From contig CALVFU010000005.1 in the NCBI GenBank assembly GCA_944326905.1, positions 21,092-85,091 of the forward strand: a stretch of 64,000 bases of DNA, read 5' to 3'. A program made the translations under genes and the position numbers. This DNA is from Candidatus Gastranaerophilales bacterium. GTDB taxonomy: Bacteria; Cyanobacteriota; Vampirovibrionia; Gastranaerophilales; Gastranaerophilaceae. Each line of letters starts with the position of its first letter. Within the stretch, counting starts at the first letter, position 1. This document shows, one piece after another, positions 27,027 through 34,466 of this stretch. The notes under the pieces were generated by a model. The model ran no database searches, was not told the DNA's origin, and was given only the letters and a program-made list of their open reading frames with translations.

Positions 27027-27338
27027 CTAGTTAAAATCGTAATCAGTTGTTTCTAATTGTTTTGCTTTTTGCATTCTCATAGACTTCAGCTTATCATTAA
27101 TTTTTTTATATTGTCTTTCAAGTTTATATCTAAACAAATCAACAGATTCAATAGCATTTTTTTTAGCTTCAGAAATTGCAGGAGAATTTTTTTCAATAAA
27201 ATCACAGATTGACTTTTTGAGTATTTCGCGTGATTCTGCCCCTGGTTTTGGCGCATAGAGAATACCGGCAATAAGCCCGCCGACAACTCCTGCCAGAAGC
27301 CCCATGCCAAATCCAATTGATGATTTTTCTTTGCACAT
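27027..27338 (-). CDS. YtxH domain protein
   Basis: 103 residues: IGFGMGLLAGVVGGLIAGIL as the membrane helix, then YAPKPGAESREILKKSI, the YtxH core, and a basic coiled tail (RYKLERQYKKINDKLKSMRM). ATG 27338 follows AGAGGAAATAAGA; a more upstream start would add ten residues and lose that ribosome site. It differs from the second YtxH copy in the unit mostly in the tail. The following DUF948-like gene begins 11 bases on. Confidence 0.82.
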   Translation of the reverse strand: MCKEKSSIGFGMGLLAGVVGGLIAGILYAPKPGAESREILKKSICDFIEKNSPAISEAKKNAIESVDLFRYKLERQYKKINDKLKSMRMQKAKQLETTDYDFN

Positions 27339-27380
27339 AATCTTATTTCCTCTTTTCTTTTCTCTCAATTATAACATATA

Positions 27381-27737
27381 TTAAACTTTTGATAAATACC
27401 TCATAACTTTGTATCCCAGCTTTGCTGAGTCAATAAATTTTCGGTAAGTTTTGGGCAGCACAAGCATTATTAAGGATATTATTGTAGATTTTAGGCTTTT
27501 AGCTCCAAATATTTTGTATTTTTTATCGAAATTCTTAAAAGTAACTTCTACAAGTTCCTTATAGGCTGTAGTTACTTCTTTAAAGTAATACATTGAGTAT
27601 TTTACAATATGTCTTTCAGCTTGCAGTTTTTCATCTTGAGCTATTATTGCAAGATCCAGGTCTATTAGTTTTATAACAATAAACCCGGTAATTATAAGTT
27701 CTGCTGCAAAGATGATTGTGAATAAAAACAGTATCAT
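27381..27737 (-). CDS. Small membrane protein of unknown function
   Basis: 118 residues, not recognised. An N-terminal membrane helix (ILFLFTIIFAAELIITGFIV) is followed by a charged helix and a second hydrophobic stretch (STIISLIMLVLPKTYRKFI) with basic flanks. It heads the minus-strand cluster with two YtxH proteins and a DUF948-like protein, 42 bases upstream of the first, behind AAGGATAAC. Probably an envelope protein working with that cluster. Confidence 0.6.
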   Translation of the reverse strand: MILFLFTIIFAAELIITGFIVIKLIDLDLAIIAQDEKLQAERHIVKYSMYYFKEVTTAYKELVEVTFKNFDKKYKIFGAKSLKSTIISLIMLVLPKTYRKFIDSAKLGYKVMRYLSKV

Positions 27738-27814
27738 GTTATCCTTCTTTGTATTACCATGATATTATATTTTATTTTTCAAAAAAAATAAATACCGTTT
27801 GGGAGAATATTTTA

Positions 27815-29128
27815 ATGCGAGATATTAAACTCATATTAACGCTCGGGTTGGCAAAGAGTATATATAAACTTATAAGATTGACAAATGCCGGTGAAGGAAC
27901 ATCTTTTATCGGAGCTCTTATTTTAAAAAATTATCCTGGTTTTTTAAGTGCCGCAGGCAGGTTTGTTAAATCAGAAAAAATAATGGTAACAGGAACAAAT
28001 GGCAAAACAACAACTTGCGGTATAATAAATCATATTTTGAAGGCAAATAAAAGGACTGTAATAGCGAATTCAAAGGGGGCTAATATGCTTACGGGTGTTG
28101 TAAATGCTTTTGCGCTCTCTATTTCCGGCAATATGAGTTATGATAACTGTGTGATTGAAGCAGATGAAGCTTATTTATCAAAAACAGGTGAGCAATTGCC
28201 GGCGGATTATCTGATTGTTACAAATCTTTTCCGCGACCAGCTTGACAGGTATGGTGAACTCGATACAACAAAACAAAAAATCCAGGCCGGTATTGATGTG
28301 ATGCCGGAGGTGCAGCTCGTATTAAATGCTGATGATCCGCTTGCTGCAACTCTCAAAGGAAAAGCTAAGAAACCTGTTTATTTTGGTGTAAGAAGCCTTG
28401 AAGACAGGAGCGGAAATAAAGAAACCTCAGCCCCGGAAGAGATTTTTAATTGTCCTTGCGGACGGGTTTTAAAATATTCACAAAAATTTTATGCGCAGCA
28501 AGGGCATTATTACTGTGAATGCGGTTATAAGCGTCCGAGTCCTGATTATGAAGCGGAGGTTATTTTAGAGAAGGATTACTCAGTTATAAAGATTGGAAAT
28601 GAAGAATATAAATTTCCGTTGATCGGTCTTTTTAATGCGTATAATGCGCTTGCCGCAATTGTTCTGTTAAAAATAATAGGAATTGAAAATATTAAAACTC
28701 CATTGCTGGAATATAAAACAGAATTTGGCAGGAGCGAAGTCCGTGATATCCGCGGACATAAAACGCTTATACAGTTGATAAAAAATCCGACCGGGGCAAG
28801 TGAAGTAATTAAAAGTACAGACTTGGAGTCTAATTTGCTTATTATAATAAATGATAATTATGCTGACGGGAGGGATGTATCATGGCTTTGGGATGCTGAT
28901 TTTGAAAGACTGAAGGGGGCAAAATATTCAATTATTGTATCAGGCACAAGAGCAGAAGACATGGCTGTAAGGCTTAAGTATACCGGCTTTTCATCTGATA
29001 AAATTGTCGTGATCCCAAATATTAGAAATGCTATTGACTATACTCTTTCTATTTCGGAAAATAATATTACAATCCTTCCAACATATACAGCGCTGTTAGA
29101 GCTTAATAAGTTATGGAAGAAATTATAG
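27815..29128 (+). CDS. murT: Lipid II isoglutaminyl synthase, MurT-type Mur ligase
   Basis: 437 residues with the Mur ligase plan: P-loop MVTGTNGKTTT (57-67), central domain with VIEADEAYLSKTG and TNLFRDQLDRYGE, and C-terminal domain ending in DGRDVSWLWD, the DUF1727 signature. Between them are four Cys as CPC and CEC (NCPCGRVLKY, YYCECGYKRP), the zinc ribbon specific to MurT. MurT with the amidotransferase GatD amidates the D-Glu of lipid II in Gram-positives. GatD is not next to it here. ATG 27815 follows GGGAGAAT; the frame is open further upstream but without a ribosome site. Confidence 0.87.
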   Translation: MRDIKLILTLGLAKSIYKLIRLTNAGEGTSFIGALILKNYPGFLSAAGRFVKSEKIMVTGTNGKTTTCGIINHILKANKRTVIANSKGANMLTGVVNAFALSISGNMSYDNCVIEADEAYLSKTGEQLPADYLIVTNLFRDQLDRYGELDTTKQKIQAGIDVMPEVQLVLNADDPLAATLKGKAKKPVYFGVRSLEDRSGNKETSAPEEIFNCPCGRVLKYSQKFYAQQGHYYCECGYKRPSPDYEAEVILEKDYSVIKIGNEEYKFPLIGLFNAYNALAAIVLLKIIGIENIKTPLLEYKTEFGRSEVRDIRGHKTLIQLIKNPTGASEVIKSTDLESNLLIIINDNYADGRDVSWLWDADFERLKGAKYSIIVSGTRAEDMAVRLKYTGFSSDKIVVIPNIRNAIDYTLSISENNITILPTYTALLELNKLWKKL

Positions 29129-29137
29129 GAGGCAGGT

Positions 29138-29848
29138 ATGCTGTTAGGTGTAAATATAGATCATGTTGCTACATTAAGAAATGCAAGAGGCGGTATTGAG
29201 CCGGATGTAATAAAAGCTGCCCGTGTTTGTAATGATGCCGGTGCAAATAGTATTACTACCCACTTAAGAGAAGACAGGCGGCATATTAATGATATGGATG
29301 TTGAGCTTATCAGTAAACTGCCAAGAACGGTACTGAATTTAGAAATGGCAATGACTGATGAAATGCAAAAAATTGCTTTACGTGTAATGCCGCATTCTGT
29401 TTGTATTGTGCCGGAAAAAAGGCAAGAATTGACAACAGAAGGAGGACTGGATGTGTACGGTCAGCAAGAGCGTGCTGCAGAGTTTGTAAAACCGCTTTTG
29501 TCTGCCGGTATTGAGGTAAGCTTTTTTATTGACCCTGATATTTCGCAAGTGTCTGCCGCCGCAAAAACTGGTGCTCAGTTTATTGAATTACATACAGGAA
29601 GATACTCCGAAGAATTCGGCGGGGATTTGGAACAAAAAGCTTTTGATGATTTAAAAGGTGCTGCCGTTTTTGCACAAAACCTTGGTTTGAAAGTAAATGC
29701 AGGACATGGACTTAATTATCAGAACGTAAAAAGGATGAAAGAAATACCTAATCTTTATGAACTCAATATCGGACATAGTATTATATCACGGGCAGTTTTT
29801 GTTGGGCTAAAGCAAGCTGTTCTTGAAATGAAGGAGCTTGTTCAATAA
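29138..29848 (+). CDS. pdxJ: Pyridoxine 5'-phosphate synthase PdxJ
   Basis: PdxJ condenses 1-deoxyxylulose 5-phosphate with 3-amino-2-oxopropyl phosphate in the DXP-dependent vitamin B6 pathway. 236 residues with LLGVNIDHVATLRNARGG at the N terminus, ITTHLREDRRHI, NLEMAMTDEM, FIDPDISQVSAAA, ELHTGRYSEEF and VNAGHGLNYQNV, all conserved in the TIM barrel. RBS AGGAGGCAGGT. It overlaps the next small gene by one base. The link with murT is probably only operonic convenience. Confidence 0.95.
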   Translation: MLLGVNIDHVATLRNARGGIEPDVIKAARVCNDAGANSITTHLREDRRHINDMDVELISKLPRTVLNLEMAMTDEMQKIALRVMPHSVCIVPEKRQELTTEGGLDVYGQQERAAEFVKPLLSAGIEVSFFIDPDISQVSAAAKTGAQFIELHTGRYSEEFGGDLEQKAFDDLKGAAVFAQNLGLKVNAGHGLNYQNVKRMKEIPNLYELNIGHSIISRAVFVGLKQAVLEMKELVQ

Positions 29849-30165
29849 TGGAAAAGTCTAAAGAAGAAATAGTTGAAGAAATGCAGCAAGTTGCTGAGCA
29901 AATGCGCCTTGATGATATAGAAGAAAATCCTGATATTGTAAATGAGTTTTTTGTGTGTGATGCTTGCGGCGGTTACAAGTGTCTTGCAGGTTCTATACAA
30001 TATAATGAGTATAGATTGTGTAATGATTGTGTTCTTCTTATTGAGACAGGTTTTGAATTGGGCTCTGTTAAAAATATTGAACAATTTATTAATGCAATGG
30101 AGGATAAACGCCTGGAAGCTGAGTGTGAATATATCAGACAGAATGAAAAAGGTTTGAGTAATTAG
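29848..30165 (+). CDS. Small CxxC zinc-binding-like protein
   Basis: 105 residues, unknown family. The centre has FVCDACGGYKCLAG and LCNDCVLLIETGFELG, i.e. two CxxC pairs about 25 residues apart, a zinc-ribbon arrangement. The flanks are acidic and helical. It overlaps the pdxJ stop by one base (TAATG), so it is translated by coupling. A metal-binding or protein-binding accessory role is plausible; nothing more can be said. Confidence 0.65.
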   Translation: MEKSKEEIVEEMQQVAEQMRLDDIEENPDIVNEFFVCDACGGYKCLAGSIQYNEYRLCNDCVLLIETGFELGSVKNIEQFINAMEDKRLEAECEYIRQNEKGLSN

Positions 30166-30309
30166 TTTTTTAATATTGCAAATCCAGTAAAGTAAGCTTA
30201 TTTATCTCCATTTATACCATATACAAATTAATTGTTTTTATCACAATAAATTAGACTAAATGGTGATTTATCACATCAATTATCAACATACAATTTTTGT
30301 AGGAGAAAA

Positions 30310-30621
30310 ATGATGGATAAATTACAAAGCAAATACCTTGAGTTTAAAAACATTAATAAAGATATTGTTGATTGGCTTGAAGATATTGCTGAGGAAAATA
30401 ACTGCCGGATTGAAAAAAAAGAATGGAAAAGTAAATATAACAGTTATGTGATATATGATTACGAGCCATTCTGCTCTGACGGCTTTGAAATTAATTTACT
30501 CCTCAGCTCCTTTGACGCCTCATATCTTAACTTCATTAAATATCTTTATAATGAAAAAATCAGCACAATAGAATACTTAAATAATTGTATTAAAATACCT
30601 GCAATTAAAAATTACATTTAA
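30310..30621 (+). CDS. Small hypothetical protein
   Basis: 103 residues, rich in Asn, Lys and aromatic residues, with no recognised domain, signal peptide or membrane helix. It begins MMDKLQSKYLEFKNINKDIV behind AGGAGA, so either of the two adjacent ATG codons may be used. Sequences like YEPFCSDGFEINLLLSSFD suggest a compact alpha/beta fold. It has its own 144-base upstream spacer and the terminator at 30644, so it may be a single-gene unit. Confidence 0.55.
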   Translation: MMDKLQSKYLEFKNINKDIVDWLEDIAEENNCRIEKKEWKSKYNSYVIYDYEPFCSDGFEINLLLSSFDASYLNFIKYLYNEKISTIEYLNNCIKIPAIKNYI

Positions 30622-30643
30622 TTATAATTGACCGCTGACAGAC

Positions 30644-30682
30644 AAAAAAAATCCTCTCAAATTAGCTGAGAGGATTTTTTTT
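30644..30682. terminator. Bidirectional terminator between convergent genes
   Basis: AAAAAAAATCCTCTCA (30644-30659) pairs with TGAGAGGATTTTTTTT (30667-30682) around an AATTAGC loop: sixteen pairs with A and T tails on both sides. It serves the small plus-strand gene and the minus-strand GGDEF gene. Confidence 0.93.
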
Positions 30683-30684
30683 GA

Positions 30685-31557
30685 TTAATACTCAAGGTTC
30701 ATTTGTGAAAATTGTACGATTTTATTTTTGCCTCGTTTTTTTGCATTATACAGTGCGTGTTCAGCGTAGCGTATAATTGTATTTGCATCTTCATCTACAT
30801 TTTCCATACAGGGATAAGTAGAAATACCTCCGGATATTGTAACCTGATGGCGTTCTTCTTCTCCAGCTGGAATAAATTCCATCTTTTCAATGTCTCGTCT
30901 GAATCTTTCAGCGAACAAGAAAGCGTTTTCTTCTGATGTGTTTGGAAGAATGAGCAAAAATTCTTCGTCCCCGTAGCGGGTGAGAATATCTTCTTTACGA
31001 ATCATTGATTTTAATTTGCTTGCAAGATTTCTAAGCAGGATGTCACCCCATTCATATCCGTACATATCATTAACTACTTTAAAGAAATCAATATCAAACA
31101 GCAGGCATGATAACTTTGTGTTATACCGTCTTGCTCGTGAAATTTCTGATTCCAGGCGTTCTTGAAGATATTTTCTATTATGAAGCCCTGTAAGTTCATC
31201 AGTAGTACTTACACGTTCAATTTTATCTTTATACTGTTTTATTTTCAGAAGAGATTTTGCTCTTATTACAAGTTCTGTATTGTTTATAGGTTTTTTAATG
31301 AAGTCATAGCCTTCTGCTCTTACCGTAGTGTCTGTAAAAATGTCACCGGCAAAAAGAATTGGGCAGGGAAGTTTGTTAGTCATAAGAACATCTCTAAATC
31401 CGTTTACTTCATCTATTATTATTAAAGAAGGGTTAAGGGCTGCATAGTCCTTAAACTCGGCACCCTTAACCACTCTTACATTAACATCGTCTATATTTGC
31501 CAATACGGATTCATAACTTACCAAAGGCATATCTGTATAAACTACTATATTGTCCAT
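30685..31557 (-). CDS. Receiver-like/GGDEF diguanylate cyclase-like protein
   Basis: 290 residues. The first 115 resemble a response-regulator receiver: LIIIDEV contains a possible phospho-Asp and FIKKPIN the conserved Lys-Pro, but the N-terminal acidic pair is missing (VVYTDMP). The GGDEF domain begins at STTDELTGLHNRKYL, with FDIDFFKVVND and the signature read as YGDEEF instead of YGGDEF. An RxxD inhibitory site (RKED) sits five residues before it. The family makes cyclic di-GMP from GTP; the changed second Gly may lower activity. AAGAGGAGC precedes the start. It follows the aminotransferase gene by 52 bases on the same strand. Confidence 0.85.
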   Translation of the reverse strand: MDNIVVYTDMPLVSYESVLANIDDVNVRVVKGAEFKDYAALNPSLIIIDEVNGFRDVLMTNKLPCPILFAGDIFTDTTVRAEGYDFIKKPINNTELVIRAKSLLKIKQYKDKIERVSTTDELTGLHNRKYLQERLESEISRARRYNTKLSCLLFDIDFFKVVNDMYGYEWGDILLRNLASKLKSMIRKEDILTRYGDEEFLLILPNTSEENAFLFAERFRRDIEKMEFIPAGEEERHQVTISGGISTYPCMENVDEDANTIIRYAEHALYNAKKRGKNKIVQFSQMNLEY

Positions 31558-31609
31558 AAGCTCCTCTTTAGTTGTTCATTTTTCTTAATGATACACTAAA
31601 AAGCTGGTT

Positions 31610-32728
31610 TTATGCAAGTACTTTTGAACTGTTTATACATTTAATTAACGTTTCAGCGACTGTTTGCTGTTCTTCTTCTGTCAGTTCTGGGAACATAGGC
31701 AGAGAGATAACCATTTCTGTATCTTTTTCAGTATTAGGCAAATCTCCTTTTTTCCAGCCCATACCGTCATGAACTTTTTGCAAGTGAAGCGGAATTGGGT
31801 AATAGAGCATAGCGCCAATGCCGGCTTCTTGCAACATTTTATGAACGCTGTCTCTGTTAGGAATTTTGACTGTGTATTGGTGGTAAACGCAATATGTATC
31901 AGCTAACTCAGTTGGAGTAATGATATCTTCGCAGTTTTCAAAAAGCTTGTTGTATCTGTATGCATTTTCGCGGCGTTTTTTATTCCAGCTGTCAACGTAC
32001 GGTAATTTTACGTTTAGGATTGCGGCTTGAATTTCATCAAGGCGTGAGTTTAAACCGATTTCATCATGATGGTAGCGGATAGCGCCTCCGTGATTTCTAA
32101 GCGCAACTGCGCGGTCTTTAAGGTTATCGGAGTTTGTAATTAATAATCCTCCGTCACCCATTCCTCCAAGGTTTTTGGTTGGATAAAAACTGTAACAGCC
32201 AAATTCTCCAAATGTACCGACTTTTTGTCCTTTGTATTCTGCTCCGATTGCTTGGCAGCAGTCTTCTATTACGAATAAATCGTATCTTTTAGCAATATCC
32301 ATAATTGCATCCATATCACAAGGCTGACCGTATAAATGAACAGGAATAATAGCTTTAGTTTTAGGGGTAATCGCTGCTTCAATTTTTTTAGGATCAATAT
32401 TAAAAGTATCAGGATCTATATCCGCAAATACTGGTGTTGCTCCTACAATACCAATTGCTTCTGTTGTTGCAACGAAAGTAAAAGCAGTTGTAATAACTTC
32501 ATCCCCAGCGCCTATATCAAGAGCTCTTAAAGCTATATGAAGTGCATCTGTTCCTGAGTTTAAGCCTATTGCGTGTTTTACTCCGATGTATTCTGCAATA
32601 TTTTTTTCAAATTCTTTACAATTTGGTCCTAAAATATAAGACCCGGAACGAAGTACTTCGCAAACAGCTTTTTCTATTTTGTCGCCGATTTGTTTGTATT
32701 GCCTTTTTGAATCTAAAATTGGTATCAT
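31610..32728 (-). CDS. DegT/DnrJ/EryC1/StrS-family sugar aminotransferase
   Basis: 372 residues of the PLP-dependent aminotransferase family that makes amino-sugars for surface glycans. Visible motifs are GLNSGTDALHIALRALDIG, AIIPVHLYGQPCDMD, FVIEDCCQAIGAEYKG, and the Schiff-base Lys in SFYPTKNLGGMGDGG, followed by LRNHGG and NSRLDEIQAAIL. RBS AAGGAGGG. The exact nucleotide-sugar substrate cannot be read from sequence, and no other amino-sugar gene is adjacent; the downstream gene is a GGDEF protein. Confidence 0.9.
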   Translation of the reverse strand: MIPILDSKRQYKQIGDKIEKAVCEVLRSGSYILGPNCKEFEKNIAEYIGVKHAIGLNSGTDALHIALRALDIGAGDEVITTAFTFVATTEAIGIVGATPVFADIDPDTFNIDPKKIEAAITPKTKAIIPVHLYGQPCDMDAIMDIAKRYDLFVIEDCCQAIGAEYKGQKVGTFGEFGCYSFYPTKNLGGMGDGGLLITNSDNLKDRAVALRNHGGAIRYHHDEIGLNSRLDEIQAAILNVKLPYVDSWNKKRRENAYRYNKLFENCEDIITPTELADTYCVYHQYTVKIPNRDSVHKMLQEAGIGAMLYYPIPLHLQKVHDGMGWKKGDLPNTEKDTEMVISLPMFPELTEEEQQTVAETLIKCINSSKVLA

Positions 32729-32810
32729 ACACCCTCCTTATTTTTTATACTCTTTACAATAATAGTATAGCACTATTGAATAGTGTCTTTATATAATTTT
32801 AATCACATAA

Positions 32811-32832
32811 ATTCTTATGCTATTATAAGAAT
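32811..32832 (+). promoter_or_regulatory. Extended -10 inside an inverted repeat before the GNAT gene
   Basis: TGC-TATTAT (extended -10, 32818-32826) lies six bases before the ATG, the leaderless geometry. It is overlapped by the inverted repeat ATTCTTAT (32811-32818) and ATAAGAAT (32825-32832). A second hyphenated palindrome, CACTATT-G-AATAGTG, is at 32771-32785. These could be operator sites in the divergent region with the aminotransferase gene. Confidence 0.4.
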
Positions 32833-33327
32833 ATGAAAATAGAATTTAAACAAGTAAGAGAGAATGAAATTTATGAGTTAGCTGAGTTAGCCTCGTTAAT
32901 TTGGCATGAATTTTTTCCTGTATTGTTATCAGAGGAACAGATTAATTATATGGTGGATAAATTTCAATCTGAAAGGGCTATGCAAAGGCAGATAGAAAAG
33001 GAAAATTATACTTATTATTTTATAATATCTAATGATGTTGCTGCAGGATATTTTGGTATATCAAATACTTCTGAGTATTTATTTTTGTCAAAATTATATC
33101 TAAAAAGAGAATACAGACATAAAGGAATAGGAAAACGGGCATTTGATAAGATAAAAGAACTCGCAAGAGATAGAAAATACAATAAAATCAGACTTACAGT
33201 TAATAAGTATAATGCAAATACTATAAACGCTTATGATAAATACGGCTTTAAGATAGTAGATGCAGCAGAGACAGATATAGGCAGCGGATTTATTATGGAT
33301 GATTATATTATGGAATATGAGTTATAA
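32833..33327 (+). CDS. GNAT-family N-acetyltransferase
   Basis: 164 residues of the GCN5-related acetyltransferase fold. LSKLYLKREYRHKGIGKRAF contains the acetyl-CoA pyrophosphate-binding R/Q-x-x-G-x-G/A motif as RHKGIG, and NANTINAYDKYGFKIVD is the C-terminal motif. The family transfers acetyl groups to amines or protein N-termini; the substrate is unknown. There is no Shine-Dalgarno; the -10 six bases upstream predicts a leaderless message. It converges on the uracil-DNA glycosylase gene with no gap. Confidence 0.83.
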   Translation: MKIEFKQVRENEIYELAELASLIWHEFFPVLLSEEQINYMVDKFQSERAMQRQIEKENYTYYFIISNDVAAGYFGISNTSEYLFLSKLYLKREYRHKGIGKRAFDKIKELARDRKYNKIRLTVNKYNANTINAYDKYGFKIVDAAETDIGSGFIMDDYIMEYEL

Positions 33328-33912
33328 TTATTTGCATAATTGGTCATACACACGTTTAATTTCTTTAATATCCTGCCACATTAACCATTTAGGGCTGCCT
33401 TTTTCCCTGCTGTCATTTCTTAATAGATATGAAGGATGGAAAATCGGCATCATTTTAGAAAAATAAGGACCTTCAAACCATTTGCCTCTGAGTTTTGTAA
33501 TCCCTTGAGCAGTATCCATCATAGAATTAACTGCAACGCGTCCGCACAAAAGTATGATTCTTGGTTTTAGAATTTCAATTTGTTTATCTAAAAACTCTCT
33601 GCAGGCAGCTTTTTCTTCCGGCAAAGGGTCTCTGTTTTCCGGCGGACGGCATTTAATAGTGTTACAGATGTAAATATCTTTATTTCGTGACAAACCGACA
33701 CAGCCTAAGATTTTATCTAATAATTGTCCGGCTTTACCGACAAATGGTTCTCCCTGCTTGTCTTCATAGAATCCTGGCGCTTCACCAATCAGCATAAGTT
33801 TGTCATTAGGTATCCCGCCAGAGAAAACAGTGTTTGTTCTGCTTTTACATAGCCCGCATTTTTCACAGGAAGCACATTGTTTTCTAATTTCGTCTAATTC
33901 TTCATATCCCAT
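33328..33912 (-). CDS. Type-4 uracil-DNA glycosylase
   Basis: 194 residues of the iron-sulfur family 4 uracil-DNA glycosylases, which remove uracil from DNA. The Cys ligands are in CEKCGLC, TIKCRPPENRDP and KAACREFL. The catalytic region reads LIGEAPGFYEDKQGEPFVGKAG and the C-terminal motif is FHPSYLLR. ATG 33912 is preferred to an upstream TTG because TATTAT (33919-33924, minus strand) is six bases before it and the longer form has no ribosome site. A second family-4 gene lies at 43468. Confidence 0.92.
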   Translation of the reverse strand: MGYEELDEIRKQCASCEKCGLCKSRTNTVFSGGIPNDKLMLIGEAPGFYEDKQGEPFVGKAGQLLDKILGCVGLSRNKDIYICNTIKCRPPENRDPLPEEKAACREFLDKQIEILKPRIILLCGRVAVNSMMDTAQGITKLRGKWFEGPYFSKMMPIFHPSYLLRNDSREKGSPKWLMWQDIKEIKRVYDQLCK

Positions 33913-33961
33913 AAAATAATAATATATCAAAAATCAAAAATTAGTTTAACAGTTCGATAAT

Positions 33962-34267
33962 TTATTTTTTGCCGACATAAAACATATCAGGAATATCAAA
34001 GGTCATAAACATGCCTGAAATAATAGCCCCAAAACCAATGGCAGGACGCCATTTTTTGCAAAAAGTTGTGGCAAGCCCGCAGGAGCCTAAACCTGCAAGC
34101 AGCGATATTCCTAATGTTCGCCAATAGCTTAAGTGTTTTTTCTCTGATGTACTTTGACGGCTGTTATCTATTACGGCAGAGGTAATTGTTTTTCGCTGAT
34201 TTTGCTCTTGAGATGATGCTGCAGCTTTAAAAACGATATTTTTTGTATAACCTAATGGTTGTATCAC
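33962..34267 (-). CDS. Small membrane protein of unknown function
   Basis: 101 residues with GTG start behind AAGGAGTTTAGT. The N terminus (MIQPLGYTKNIVFKAA) is followed by a polar Gln/Ser/Lys stretch and then two hydrophobic segments, WRTLGISLLAGLGSCGLATT and IGFGAIISGMFMTFDIP, probably membrane helices. Not recognised. The short opening ending in I-V-F-K resembles openings of other unknown proteins in this window. It lies between the glycosylase gene and a divergent U32 peptidase gene. Confidence 0.6.
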   Translation of the reverse strand: MIQPLGYTKNIVFKAAASSQEQNQRKTITSAVIDNSRQSTSEKKHLSYWRTLGISLLAGLGSCGLATTFCKKWRPAIGFGAIISGMFMTFDIPDMFYVGKK

Positions 34268-34451
34268 ACTAAACTCCTTTTTATATTAGTTATAAAACGC
34301 TTTAATAACCAAAATTGCTTTTATTTAATATAAAATTTACACTTATTAACAAAATTATGAATGGGCTGATGCTGTAACCAAATTGCAAGGGCAAATATGT
34401 ATAAGCACCAGTTGTTTGAATAAAGAGCAAAAATATTTTTTCTTATGTTTA

Positions 34452-34460
34452 TGTTAGGAT
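34452..34460 (+). promoter_or_regulatory. Extended -10 of the U32 gene, leaderless geometry
   Basis: TGT-TAGGAT, an extended -10, ends six bases before the ATG at 34467. No Shine-Dalgarno is present. The same TAGGAT hexamer serves as the -10 of the pyrH promoter. Confidence 0.45.
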
Positions 34461-34466
34461 ACTTGT

